NCBI GenBank assembly: GCA_017562135.1
Contig: QEYB01000999.1
Span: 496,001-560,000, forward strand
Length of the DNA: 64,000 nt
Direction of reading: 5' to 3'
Source: Dipylidium caninum
Lineage: Eukaryota > Platyhelminthes > Cestoda > Cyclophyllidea > Dipylidiidae
The translations under genes and the position numbers were made by a program. Shown here one piece after another: positions 23,358 through 37,144 of the stretch; position 1 is the first letter of the stretch; each line of letters opens with the position of its first letter. The notes under the pieces were generated by a model. The model was not told the origin of the DNA, searched no databases, and saw nothing but the letters and a program-made list of their open reading frames with translations.

Positions 23358-26300
23358 ATGAGGCAATGGAGACGGCGGCGCACAGGGGGGTGGGGGAAGG
23401 GGGGGGGAATTCTTCGCGTAACATGTCCACCAACTTGCCTGCTTTTTTACGCTGTTGACATGATTGTTGATGCTGCGCTGGATTGAAACTCATCCCACCT
23501 CGGCGTCGCTTAGTCCACCCAACTGTAATGGGGCAATTCTTCTCCGAAACGCGGTATTGAGGACCCAAAGCGTCCATCGGCGTGTGGAATTATCTGCAGC
23601 GCTCTCGCCATTGGTCTTAAACAGACGCCAACTTTGTGTTGGATATTCAAACGAAAACCAACCCTTCGTCATTCAACGCAATTGTTACTTCTTCCAGACT
23701 GTCTCCTCTGGACTAGCGAGGCATTTACTTGGGATTTGTGTTGGGAGAAGCTGTGTTAACGCTCGTAGGGGAGTCTTCGTCTATGCACTCGCCGTTGGCA
23801 AATCACTCCGCAGCAGTTGGGCAATGAGCGACTCACTCTGTCGCCTTCGGTAATACCGATCAAGGCGGTCTTGTGTTGAGAAGTTGGAGTGAAAGCCGAC
23901 ACAAAGTGTACGAGGGCGACTTTAGACTAGACAAACAGTTTGACACCTGCCTTTGACGCAATTTGTTGCCTGTAGGGCAACGAAATAGTTTCGCCAAGCA
24001 CCGAGGTCGACAGCCTTCCTCGTCACAGACACTGCCTCACCGAGAGTTTTTCCACCCCTCGGGCGACGTCAGTCGTGCCGGTCAGGCGGCACCGACCACG
24101 GCGGAAGGCACAAGAAGGTTCTTTTCAATGCAATCTACTCGGTTCCACCTCTGCTTTCCGGGGGGGCTGAGGCGGGGGCGGGGCGCGAGTAATGCAGTGG
24201 CCAGCATTACTTCACACTTGCGTTGCCTCTTTCACCTCCCTTTTGTGTTCCGGAATGCACGCGGGTCAGGCAGGACGCAGCATGGGATGGCGGTCGTAAA
24301 CTATGCGGCTCAGGAAACTAAAAATGTTGCATCGTCCAGCAGCGTGGCTTCATTAAGTAGACAACTTGAGAAACTTTCCACCGCGCCTGGTAGCTGCCTT
24401 TCATCGAACTCTTCCTCTCATTTGATTCCAGAGATCTGACGGTCTTCATCGAGCCTCGTTGCGTGTCCATCTATTGACAAACATCGTCCTCCCGCCTCCT
24501 TCCTGGCTGGATCCGCCTCGGAGCGTCTCTGTCTCGAGAAAATGCGAGTCCACGTCTCACCTGCCCGTCACATCTTCGCTTTGACGGAGCAAACTAAGAG
24601 GACGTTTCATAATTAGTGCCAAGTGTGTCTCGAGAGCAGCCGTTGTCGTTAAACGCATAACGCCCTAATGGTTGCGGAACAAGGAGGCTGAGGGAACGAG
24701 TAGTGTCTGTGCGGTAGACGGGCCTTGGATTCATTCGGTGGTGTCGGGACAGGCTCCCTACTGTCCTTTCACATCATACTCCCCCGGGCCGTGTGATACT
24801 TCCAATTGGAAGAGCTGATACCTCGCTCAGTTGGGTGGGTGTCTCAGGGAGTCGGAGCACGTGTGCTTTTCGTTGCCGAGTCGCCGAAGTACGCGCGTGT
24901 TGAGTCGACTTTTCACAGACTGCGTAACAAGCGGCCTTCAGTGCCTATTCTTGGCAACCAGAGGCAATTGACCCAACCAAATTCGAGGCAGCCTCCCACG
25001 TCACCCTTCACGCCTACTGCCATTATTCTGCCACACAGGAGCACGTGAAATCGCCCTCCTCTTCTTTCCCCTTCTACTCCTTATTTGGTCAAAGTTCGAT
25101 GGGGAAAGAAGTTGCACCGCCCGCTTCTGTCAGCTCGAACAAGTTTACACGCTCCAGGTGTGTTTGCTCACCGGTTAAAGCAGTTCATCTCTGCCACTGC
25201 TTCCAAACTGCAAGCTCACCGCACCTAGTGCATCCGTCTGTGCTGATGCATGTCGCGACGGCGAAGCTCGGAGGCTGCTGGGAAGGTGGTCTGTGGTGTG
25301 GGTCGGGGCACATGGCTCGCCTTCGCTTCAGCCCGAGATAGTCTGCCGGTGCTGAAGCAGTGCGGTGGAGTTAAGGCATTGCGCTCAGTCCTCCACTGAC
25401 GAGACGTCACTCTCGAGATGGTCGACGACGTCGTCGTGGACCTCACACTTCCTCTGTGTAAGTCGGGGTGATGTTTTGGATCGCGAGAGGAAAAAATAAG
25501 TCTGGATCATGTCATTAATTGTCGAAATGCTAACCTCGGTAATGAAGGCGGAAAACTGCGTCGCAGGTCGTCTGACTTGACGGCGCCCCGGGCGTTTCTA
25601 TAAAACCGTCAAACTCGTTTATGAGCCAGCGAAATTTGCACTTTCATCCCACACAATGCCGTCTTAAACGAGACCACCTTTTGCGCAGTAATGCGTACAA
25701 ATCGGCGATCGGGATAGATCTGGCATGACGACGAGGAAATCCTACCATCTTCTGGCATATGCGTCACTCGAGAATTGGCGCAGGAAAATCCTCGGTAGAC
25801 ATTCCTTCCACCTACTCAAAGGTTGGCATGCGTAAATCCCTCCGAAGTAGATTTGCCCCTCTCTCTCCTCCGCCTCGCGCGTTCCTTGGTAGATGAAATT
25901 GCGTAGTTGAGGTATTTAGATCTCCGACCTTTAGCATCTCCCTTTCCACCTTCCGAGCGGTTTAAGAGTTAATGCCTTAAAATAGCGAATTTAGGCCGTG
26001 GTGAAGGGCCCCGAACGGATCGACGAGGCATCACCACGGCCAAACTCCAAGCCGTCGTAACTCCTCACCTCCTCCGATGTGTTAATAGCCGACTGCTTCC
26101 GTAAAACTAACCAGGAGGCGGAATATGCTTCAATTCTTGCCTAAATAATGCTCCTTTCGTTTGGCCCCACGGCTTCTCCGGATGATGACGTGCCTGCCAG
26201 CCGTAAGCCAGTTATTAAGAAGTCACAAGTAGGTTAGACAAATTAAGGCACATAGAAAGAAGAAGAAGAAGAAGTAGAAGAAGACACAGAAAATAAACGT

Positions 26301-29300
26301 GATATTACGTCCCACTTAGCAATAAAACTAAGGTCACGAGGGAGAAGGCCTCGTCTTCAGTCTCCTGTGCCTCCCGCCAACCTCGCTCTCGTCCCTCATC
26401 TCCGCCGCCGCCCCGTCCTCTCGCCCCCCTCCCCCCCCCAGTCCACGTGTTCACTCTGAACCTCTCCCCTTCCAGCCCCTTCTGGTTGCCTGTCTTTGCC
26501 TCTCCCCGTCTTCGCCCCGTTCCTCACGCCAGCCACAAAGGTGCCAAAGAGGCAGACAATGAGACAATGGGTTTGGTCGGAGCCCGCGGACACACGCACC
26601 TGAGAATTTGTCGCTCAATTGGACCCATTTTGAGCCACTTTGGCATAATGTGATAGTCACTTCTCGCATTAATTAACTTATGTGTCTCCTCACGTTAGTG
26701 AGTTTCTCCTGATGTTTGACGCAAGGGACGACTCCCTGCTCCTCAGTGGTGTCAACAGGTTACTTCATTCCGTCGTCTTTCACCGGAAACGCCCAGAATC
26801 ACGGCATTCGGAACGCCTCGGGTGGAGGTGAGCCCTTCGTCGCCCGTGCCCACAGGTAAACCTCGCTTCATGTCTGTATTTTTTTCCACCTACAGACAGG
26901 AAACATGGGAAGGGAGAGTCAAAGGAGAGGAGCTTCCTCCCATGCCTCCTCATAAAGCTCATTGTCGTCCACTCTTGTAACGGTTTATCTGATCGTTCAA
27001 GAATTACATGCCCGTCGTAATACGTAACACACACACACACACACGTGTATCTGTGTGTTTGTGAGGAGTGAGGCAGCAAATTGAGAAGTTAATCAGATTC
27101 TGTAATGTCAACACTCAACGTCCCTAAGTGGCTCGTCTCCCGTCTCTTCCGCCTCTTCCCCCCGCGAATAGCCCACAGCCCGGCCACCGCGTCATTCTCT
27201 CACCCTCGATGAGTTAACATTCCATCGAGACACAAACAGCCCTGCTCCCGTCAGACAACCGATGTACTGATAGGCGAAATAGAGTGGAAATGAAAATTGA
27301 TAAGTAAACCAGAGTATTAATTTGTGGTGTGTTTATTTTCTCACTGGCCTTGTGTAATCTAATTTAACCTCTTCCAGTTTACCCATTAAATTTTATGGCA
27401 CATTTGAGACAGACAAATAAGCGATGAGGTCCACCAACCTCCGCCTCCTCCCGCTCGCCCGGCACGCACGCGCGGGGCGGCGGTGGGGGGGGGGGAGCGG
27501 ACGGAGGCAGCTGCAATTCCTCCTCAAATTAACCCCAAATGCTCTCAGATTTGCCCTCTTTTGTTCTTTACTACCAAATGCACACACGCACACATAAAAC
27601 TACACACGTAAACACATAAATGGACATTTGTAAGATTTGATTGTGGGCTGTACTCGCTAACTCTGCCCCGACACCGCCTCCACCGGGTTTGGGCATCGCC
27701 ACTCGGCAGTGCCGCCGGCCTCCCGGTGCGAGGCGGAGCAAACGCAAAATCGGCGCCAATGGAAAAGACTTTCGACCACAAACAAAACATGTGGACGCAA
27801 GAGGCGAGTACACTGGTAAAAATAATTGTATTTGTCAGAAAATTGGTAAAATTCTCAAACATAGGTGGTCTTCTGCACTAACTTCGGCTTCCCACAGGCT
27901 CGTGTTGTGCCACGTCCCCCCGCCCCCCCACACACAAACACACATCTGGTGTCGTCCCAATTCGCGGAGAGTGTCGCAGGAGGCGGGCGACAGTGACATG
28001 TTTCCAAATCCCATCGGTGGAGTTATTTTAATGTACAACATTCGACATTTTCCCTCTTCCCCATTTCCCATCCTACGAGGGTATGTTCACTGCGCCTACC
28101 GGATTAACTCGGACCGGGGTGGTTCTTTCGTCGGCCGAGGAAAGTGGTAAATCATTTCAAAAGTTGGAAGATCATCTCGCCAAAGCGCGATGGAGAGGCG
28201 AAGGGAGGTGAGGCGATGAAACGGGGCGGGGTGGGTTGCTGTCACGTTTTCACTTCAAAAGATCCGCCATTCGGAATTTAATAAGACTCAAACGATGGTT
28301 TACAGCTGGTGGGAATGTCCTCCTTCTAAGATTCAGCCAGTTGTAACAGGATCTCCTGTGGAAGGAGGCGATTTCTTCCCGGAAGCGCACAAAGTCTCCA
28401 TCTAACAGGGTCGTAAGGGCAACCGGAGGAGGGACAATTGCGCTGTTACTTTCACCGCAGCAGGAGGGTAAAAAGGAAGACGAGAAAATCCTCACATCGT
28501 TGTTCTGGTCACTCGTGTAGGGCGCAAGAGGATTTCGTTAGCCTTTTTTCGGCATAAGTTGATGCAGGGCAAAAAAGAACAAACAAACAAACATTCTTCG
28601 CGCATTAATAATTTAAAAAGAAATTGAGTGAGTAAAAGACATGCTTCCAAGAAGACTTCTAAGCCAAAATTCCTACCGCCAGGTGCACAAAAATGTGGTA
28701 GGATAGGTTTTTCTACTGGGTAAGAATGGCTTTTTTCAAATTCACCATCAAACCTCCCGCCAGATCGTCACAGTCGCCGTGGTGATGGACATCACATCGG
28801 TGCACTTGTGAGGAAGAAGGCAGGTTACAGAAACTGCATTTCTGAGGAATTCTCCGCCTACCCTCAGGTCCTTTTGTTTGTTATTTTAAAGCTCAATTTA
28901 AGTATGAATTGGCGTTGACTGCGGAAGCCTACGCGGCAGTCGCGGTGAGGCGACGAGACTCGATAAAGACGCGAATTTTGACGAGGAGGGTGATTTTGTG
29001 TCTCTCTAAAGGAACATACAACGCTAAAGCGTCCACCATTGCCACGCCCCACCACCACGGAGTGTTTCTACTGGCCTTGAAAAGCTCAGACTTTTAGTAC
29101 GCGCACAGAAATGAAGGGCAAAAGTGCCTCGACGTATCATTATTCCCATCGTCTCCCGCTCAAATACGGGTTTGTGACGAAAAAAGTTCGCTTGCTCGTC
29201 ATTTAAATGGTGGTGCGTAGCTTTCAGCAGACTGAAGTGATTCTCTCGCTTCCACTCAACCCCCCACAAATAAAAGCGTCGAGGGGGCGGATGAACGTCT

Positions 29301-30560
29301 CCTCCGTCTCTGGCGGGCTGACGACCTTCAATTGTCAAAGCATCGACAGTAACTGACGCCCCAAACCGCGGTGCTTTTATCGAGGAGAGTGGAGTAACGA
29401 GTATCATTCTTCTTATTATTGTGTTCTCGAGTGAATTACAGCCTTACTGACCAAGGAATAGAAATGGCAGGCGTTTGTCGCCTTCGCTCCCTTCTTCGCA
29501 CAGTCACTTTGACTGGCAGAGCCTCATGTCGAGTAGACGACCACTAGAAGGAGCGAGGCCGAAGACGCCCTCAAACACCCACTTCCAGCGGTGGCTTGAC
29601 TTTCGGCGATGTTTGTGGGTTGTAGAAGGGGCGAAGGGAGGCGAGGAAAGCGGAGAGGATTGTGTGGTCTTCCACCTTGCACCATGACCTGAGAGGTGGA
29701 TAAATTTTGGCTTTACCAAGGGGATCTCCTCTAGGGATAGGGTCTCCAAAGACGTGAGTAAACGAGGATCACAACGAAGTACTGCCTTGTCTAACTTTAA
29801 TTGATCCCCTCAGATTTTACCGCATAAGAAAAATGCCGATCTTCGGCCAGGCAACACACCACCAAACGGCCAATTTGTCATTCCACCCGCTCACTCCTCT
29901 GCCGCCAGCCCAATTACATCTTCATTTAAAGTACGCCACTTTGTGGCGTTGTCTTTTTGCATCTCTCTACATCCTAGTAAAGCGGTGTGTCAAACCTTCG
30001 CCTTTGTTAGACTCGCTTTTATCCTCCTTCTCCCCGCAGCTTCCCTCAATCTCTGTCTCGCTTCAACCCATTTTTATCTATTTTACAGCAAAGGCATTTG
30101 GGCATTCCTCATAGCCATGTGCAACTGGCTGAGCAATCGCCATACGAAGGCATAAACCAAAGGGTTAAAGTGAAGGAGTGAATAAAGCCTCCAGTCATAA
30201 GGCCTTTCTTTTTATCCTCCTCACCTACCCGTCGAGTGTCGGAGACGCAGAAAGTGGATGTGCCCTAGAGTAACCCCTATATTGCACCACAAAGTTGTGT
30301 TCCTGCCCTGAATGAGACTTATTGGCGAGACTACACTCCACGTCTACGGTGCTACGTCCAACAACATTACCTAGAGTGACATGTTTTCGTTCTTATGAAG
30401 TAACTTCACAAATCCTCCCACTTTGTCTAAACTGGACAAAGAAATAATTATAGAGGGGGCGTTTAGGAAGCGGTCAAAAAATAATAACATCGTAATGTCA
30501 TTGGCTAATTCCTCACTCCGTTTGACCAATGGCAGGCGGCATGAGAACTCGGGGATGGGA
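23358..30560. other. Intergenic region, no gene recognised
   Basis: About 7.2 kb between IQGAP and the secreted-peptide gene. Open frames up to about 170 codons occur (for example 23963-24439 and 27641-28150 plus) but none shows a domain or a good exon structure. Simple repeats include an AGA run near 26258-26284, a CA run near 27027-27044 and an AAAC run near 28578-28591. Base composition shifts from GC-rich to AT-rich across this stretch. Confidence 0.55.
25994..26041. repeat. Perfect 11-bp inverted repeat (hairpin)
   Basis: GGCCGTGGTGA at 25994-26004 and its exact reverse complement at 26031-26041, separated by 26 nt. It is isolated in non-coding DNA. Transcribed, it could form a stem-loop; no role is known. 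Confidence 0.7.
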
Positions 30561-30568
30561 TATATAAA
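30561..30568 (+). promoter_or_regulatory. TATA box of the secreted-peptide gene
   Basis: TATATAAA, 79 nt before the ATG at 30640. Expected transcription start is about 30590-30600. Confidence 0.7.
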
Positions 30569-30639
30569 GGACAGAAATCCGTGAGTTCTCCTCATTCCAT
30601 CCCTTTTGCAGCTGACCCACTGAAGTTCACCCACTTACA

Positions 30640-31318
30640 ATGAAATTTTGTCTTCTCTTAGTTTGCGTGCTAGGATTGGTGATGGCTGAGAGTAGTGAAG
30701 CTGGTAAGTCACATTTACGTCGGTTCTCATCTCTTTACTTTCCTCAGTGTAAGAGACAATTTATTGTGGACTTAACTTCATGCGAAATTATTTACGTAAA
30801 TTAAAATATTAAAGGCAGGGCTTTGGTTAGTTTGACGAATTCATGTCAAAGTCGAAGGATATGTAAGGTATTACCCTTTATTTTTGGGGCCAAAAGGCGA
30901 ATTAGGTCGTTTGGCGTCCAAACGGGGGCTTCATTTTTTCCGACTTCGACGATCGCCGCACTGCGTTGACTTGGAGCCTGAGACTATTCACCAAATTCTC
31001 GTACGTGTAAAAATTGTATCAAACATTAATACGAACCAAGAAAATATTCGAGAGAGAAATTACTTTTTGGCTCATTCACCACTCACTCAAGCATCCAATT
31101 TAAGTGTATGCGTAGTGAAGACGATTTATTTAAATAGACCATGGCCTCATTTACAATAATATCCTACGAGTATTTTAAGCAAAATATCACGAATCATCCT
31201 AATTCTACTTTAGCAATTTGAGGGGGTATAATTATAATGGAATTGCACCACTCATGCTATGAAATCCTCAACTGTTAATTCTTTTTCATTTTCAGTTCCA
31301 TGGTATTTGTCCTTTTGA
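30640..31318 (+). CDS. Very short secreted peptide, two exons
   Basis: Exon 1 (30640-30703) encodes a clear signal peptide, MKFCLLLVCVLGLVMA, then ESSEA, and ends at a strong GTAAGT donor in phase 1. The best nearby acceptor (pyrimidine-rich, CAG at 31293-31295) opens exon 2, which adds VPWYLSF and a stop at 31316-31318. The product would be 28 residues, about 12 after signal cleavage. An AATAAA lies at 31429-31434. The TATA box, signal peptide, donor and polyadenylation signal make a real gene likely. The 3' exon is less certain: another acceptor near 31710 would add GGVSSGEEPRS and a stop. I do not recognise a family. It could be a secreted peptide hormone or effector-like product, but that is a guess. 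Confidence 0.55.
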
Positions 31319-31428
31319 TCACCGAACGTCAAATTCGTACGAGGACAAATAATGAAATCGTGGCCAAATGATCGATCCTAAGAGGGAGGGTCATCATTGA
31401 TGTATTATAAATCATTTAAATCAAGTAA

Positions 31429-31434
31429 AATAAA
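31429..31434 (+). terminator. Candidate polyadenylation signal
   Basis: AATAAA 111 nt after the proposed stop codon of the secreted-peptide gene. Confidence 0.5.
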
Positions 31435-34400
31435 TGTTCTACACGTTTCCGTTTAATTTTTTGTTAAGTACCATCTCCTTTTAGCAATGTACGTCTAAAT
31501 ATTGATCCATAGTGTGAATAGATTAAGAAAAAGAGATTTCTTAGGGACCCTAATTATTCCATATATGCACAAGGCGTTGAGAATTAATAAGAGCCGTTAA
31601 AGCTCAAGGAAAAGAAAGACAGGAAACCCTCATTTGAACACTAACTGTTATTTGGTGTACGTTTATTCTGCTGGTCAAGGTTGATGCCGAATTAAAAGTT
31701 GTTAGGCTGCAGGTGGCGTTTCTTCAGGCGAAGAGCCGAGGAGTTGATTATAACATTCCTTATTATCGTAAAAATTGTGCGTATAAATGACGCGACATGT
31801 TGGCAGACTTCTAGACCCTTTCAATTTGGACGTAAAGTCTTCGAGCCTAGTCGAAATACTACTCTAATGTATTTACCACATTATTCTATTTCAAAAACAT
31901 TCCTACGCTCTCAATAAATCGGTTCAGGTACTCAATATATTTGATGTTATGTCTTCCACAAAGTGTCTTCGTTTTCTTAGTTGTTAATGTCAATTTCCTG
32001 GTTTGCCTCTGCAGAATTAAACACGACGTTCTTGCATTCTAATTTGAAAACCGAAAAGTGGCTGGAATCCACCCAAATTTCCATTGCTCTGTGACAAAAC
32101 CATCCTTATATTAATAAGAAGGTAGTGTTAAATGCGACATTACTATTTTCTAATCAGATATTCCAGCTTATTTTAACTTTCCGATTGTCTACCCGAAGAA
32201 TACATAGAGATTGAACTTGAGCGGGGCACATCCGCCGCCACGGCGAGATAATCAGCCTAGCGGGACTATGTAAAAGCTGGGGAAGGCAAAAAGTCTGCGG
32301 TGAAAAGACTGAAGGAGTCTATCTAAGTAGGCAGTGGTTATCTGTTGTAGACGTACACTTTTTTCAATCGGAATTTTTGTCGATGCCACTGTCATCAACC
32401 TTTTAAGGGGTAAATATCCAGACTCAACTCGATTTTCTAGTTTTCCCCTAAGCAATGAAGACAAAATCGTCAAATTAATGAGGCGGAGTAATTCTTCAAC
32501 GGACGCTCAATTTAACAGCGAATACCATTAGGTGAAACAATGTTAAGTAACTCTTAACGTCAAACATTGTGGTGGGCGAGGAGCCGACCAACTCCCACAC
32601 GGCGTTTTGCCCACTTTTTAATCATCTGTGTGGAGAAGGCGACTAATGGGGTTTCGGCGGAGTCCGATGGCCAGAGAGCCCGGTGCTGTATGTACGTTAG
32701 TGGGCCGATCCAATGATAAATTTCTGGTGAGATCCCATATGTCGATGCAAGATTTCATTCTCAGCAGATGGCCACTCAATACTGTTTCAGTCTGTGTTTG
32801 CTAAATCGAGAAGCAGCCTTTTCCACCAATTCAAAATTAACATTTTTTTTCCTGGTTAAGTGAAAAGTACCTACGCGGGGAGTGTTTTGAAAGAAATGGT
32901 TTTCAAATCACAATGGTGTTTTGTTTTTCTTTTTTCTATTTGGCATTCATCCGCCATCCGTCCAACGAGGTGTTTAGTTGACACGCCGACCTAATCGCGA
33001 GTACGCGTCTGTCGGGACGCCGTGCCAAAAGGAGGCAGGATTAACTGAGTAGCGACCTCCTCCGAATCCGGCGTCTCAAACATACTACATTGCATTCCCC
33101 GGTCTTTTTTTGTCTCAAGACCTGATCTCGCCCGCCACTCCGCCCCAATAGGAGAGCGTATTGTTCGGGGCATAAAACGGGCTTTATCTCCTGTGTTTGT
33201 CCAACAAACTTTGCCCTGACGATGAGCACAACGACAGAGTTTGAGAGTGGGATCGGCGGATTAGATGAGCAAGGAAGGCCGCCGGAGTCATGAGAAACTC
33301 GAATACGATGTGTCCGCGGTAGGTCGGGAGAGGCTGGAATTTGTGTCCAGCCGTAATCTGTACACTCATCACGGAGGCTCATTTATTTTAGTCGTTGGCA
33401 GCGCAAGAGTTGGGGAAATTTCTGCCCTTGAGTTAGAGAGGGAGCGTACAATGACGAGTTGTCTCGCCACGAATGCAATTATCCGTGGGAAAGTAGTTCG
33501 CCACACTTTAAAGAATTCGTTTTGTTGAAAGTCTGCCCCACCCCCACTCCGCCCTCCTCTTCCCCCGCTCTCAGCGTTGCCACTCGATTTGTTCTCCCAC
33601 TCTTTCCACTCATCGAAGACATACTTTGTCTTCATTACGCGGAAGAAAGGTGGGCCCCTGTGTTTCTCTGATTGTCAGCATTTCAAAGAGAGTTGAACCA
33701 CCAAGTTTTGATCGACTTATGCATAAGTTAGTAATCGAGGCTCATCTCCTCGCCCAACTCCTCCTCTAATGTCTCCTTTTGAGAGGATGTTCCATAGTTG
33801 ACTCGCCACTTGGCAGGGAAGCCGATTAAAACGACGGATGTTATTTATTCGTCACCTCTATTGCTTCTCACCACCTCTTCTCTGTCTAGCAAAGGCAGAT
33901 GATCAGGTGAATTCAGATCTCAGACGGTTGTGTCACAGAGAAAGAGAGAATTCAGTAATGATTTGACTTCGTTGAACGAACCGTGAGGCAGAGGACCTGC
34001 CGGACAGTCTGCGTGTGTCGTGTTGTTCCCTACCCTACCCGTGAAGCTGGGTGGATTGGTATGACGCTAGTGGCAATAATGGAGAGGTTCCATGGCTGCA
34101 CCGCGCCTCCCCACCTGCCTTGGAAATTGCGAAGACAATAAGCCAAAGATGTAGATAAGGATTTACTAAGTGTGGCCATCTACTCATAAGCGATTTAAGT
34201 AGGCTGGAAAAAATAAGAAGAGAATGAGGGGCGTAAACGAAGACGTCAGAATAAATAGAAGCAGGAAGAAGAAGAAGTGAGGCGGTGATTAATTGAATCT
34301 TGCCAAGTACTCTCATAACTGACCCCAAATTCGGCTCAGTTTACTCGGTTAAAACTTGCTCCAATGACCCACCAATTGTACCACTAACGATAACAAAGTC

Positions 34401-37144
34401 GCATGCCTACAAGACTTCGCCTCTTAAGACTTGCTGCGAAGGGGGAGGGGGACAACGATGGTGAAGACGAGAGTTTGCCTCTTGAGGCCATCACACGCCG
34501 GAGACTGGCATTCTTTCGAGTTCGCATGGGGGGAAGTGTTTCTCTTCTATCCGCGTCTGTCTCCCCCACCATAATTACATCATGGAGGCTTCCAATAGCC
34601 TACCACGAAGGCCACCACGTCCTGTACACTAATGAGCATGCCGAGGACGAATCACTCCCACCGCTTGACCGATCACCCACCAGTGGGGCTGACGAGTCGA
34701 TTGGATGATGACAAGGCAGGGGAGGTATGATTGATGGGCTACACTTTAACTAAATTGGCTACTTTAAAGCCGAGGTGGAGTGGGGGGGGGGGGGTAGATA
34801 GTGCGTTGAAGTTTAGAAATAATTGCAGTCGGTAGTAGAGGCATAAGGAAAGGACTTTTGTTTCCACCAAAGTACCTTGTTTTTGTTATTCTTTTCCCCA
34901 CAAAAGTTGACAGTTTAAGCAAATAAACTACAATTATTTGTGGGTCCCACAATCCCGTTGGGTTGAGAACGCGTGTGATGGGAGATGTGTTGCGGTTTGG
35001 TGAATTTCGTCAATGTTAATCCCCCGGGGGGCGGGGGGCAGAGGGTTTCGGAAACCGGAATGGGGAAAATCGTCTCCATTCTAAAACACTAACAGCACCG
35101 ACAATGATTGTGGGGAGAAGAGGTTTAAACTGGCGTTATTAAACAATAGTAAGTCGAACTGTACCCCATCTACCAGCCGGCAAGATGAAAGGAAGAAGGG
35201 GTTGATAGTCGGTACAACTAGCGCGGAGTGAATATGGTCCCTAAATTCCCCTGGTCGGGTCACTAATTGACAGCGCATCTGCCCTTTGATGTGTTGCCTT
35301 AGACATTTGTCATAAAGCTTTGTTGTGCATTCAAAGTAGGCACCTCCATATGGTCCAGTGATCCACAGCGATGGATGTACACATTGCGAGAGCTGCCACA
35401 GGCATTCGAACAAAAAAGGCAACTTCGTTTGGTCTCTGTTTACCAAGTCATTTTTTTGGCGAGCGGTGACGGGGCGAGGTGAAGTCGGGCGTTGTTTACA
35501 GTCAGAGGGAAGGGGGATGAGGGACAGATTGAAAGTCTCCCTCGCCAATTAAAGCTTCTTTAATGGACAAAACGACTTGGTCGCCTTCGTCATTAGCATC
35601 ATCATATTCTCCTTTCCTACCGCGTCTTGACAGGCTTGCGCTTGGAAAGGCGAAGTTGTTAAACATGTGTGAATTTTGTCTTTTTTACCCCCAAAAAGCC
35701 ACTTCTTTTGATCGGAACCGCCAACAACATGGACAGGACGGAGGCAGATGAGGAGTAGAATGTGTTTGAGAATTGGTTAGCCAAATTCACATGCCACAAT
35801 CTCTCTCTATATTATTTGTTTGCGTTTTGAAGCAGTATTTGGCATAATTACCGTGGGGTATTATCTGTCCTTTCGGGGAAAGGGACCAGTCAGTGGGACC
35901 TTAGCCCATTTCCGTTTGTCTGCAAAGTTGAAGTTTCCGTAATAAAACTATTATCTGCGTGATCTAACAGTCGCTGGAATCATTACCTTTCGCAACTATT
36001 CCTGTCGTTCGGGACAAGTTCAGCGCAACTCAATGACAACCTCGCTAGTTGTACAATTGTAATAATACACATGGCCTACAGATGCCAACTGGATAGGATT
36101 TTCATATTTACTCTGCCAAGACATGATGACAGTCGACGTCTTGTATCACTTAATCGCATTTCAACTACCGGTTTGCATTACGTTATTAAGTCTACGAAAT
36201 GTGGTCGTGTGGGCGAGCCGCACTACCCGATAATAAAACGGGTAATTATAACTTTCGTGGGTTTTTGGTATGCTCTATGCGTCGCAACTAACTAGTTCGC
36301 AAGTCGTTAAAAATAGTTAAAATTAGTGGCATTTTAAATACCCCACGTGGACGCATTTGAAAATACTGCGTACTGACGATTACTCAGTAGAAATTTTTCC
36401 AAATTATGGGGAATCCAACGACTTTAAAAGTAGCATTTTCCGCTTAACTCAAATAATTCCGCTTTTGGCTTAGTCTCTCGCGTCTGCACTCTTGGCAAGC
36501 CGACCGTTGACTAATGCACCGATACCAGATTTAATTCCAAGTTTCCACTGCAAATTATTGTGATTACCTCCTCACATCCACAAGAGGCCGCAGTGGACGG
36601 GACCGAAACGCTCAGTTGAGGCAATGGAACTTTCTCCTGACTGACATCGCTGTTCCCAAGCGTCGATAATAGCGTCAAATACGAGGCGAACTTGATACCC
36701 AGTCGCAGTGTCCTGCACTTCCTGTCTGCTCTTTCGAGGCGCTATGCTAAACGACCAAATTTCCCAATGCACGCAGCTTCCCTGGCTACGCTCACAAAGA
36801 CCCATCTCATTATACCCATTTCTGAGCGCAAGGACAAGTCAATTAAAGCGAGGCAAAGAACTAGACCAACCTCGGGGTAGTAGGGATATTTGGTAGGTCA
36901 AAATAAACAAAATTCCAACCAGCTCATCCCATAGCACGCATAAACTTCCGGAACGATAGTCTCGGAGAGCCTTTAACACGTCTTACTGACTTTTTCAAGA
37001 TTCTCACACAACTTCATTCGTATTCGCAGACTGAACCGATGAGGAAAAAACAAAATATCATAACAGTAGAAATATTAATCTAGCATTTCCGAATGATAAA
37101 AAATGAAGATGTGCTACAACGTCTATACAAAAATGAAGGAAAAC
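31435..37144. other. AT-rich intergenic region, no gene recognised
   Basis: Scattered open frames, the longest about 155 codons on the minus strand at 35081-35548, show no domain, signal peptide or exon structure. I see no tRNA, rRNA or mobile element here. Confidence 0.55.

Noticed and set aside
35081..35548. Minus-strand open frame of 155 codons
   Set aside because: No recognised domain, signal peptide or splice support; kept only as a note for the gene-poor region.
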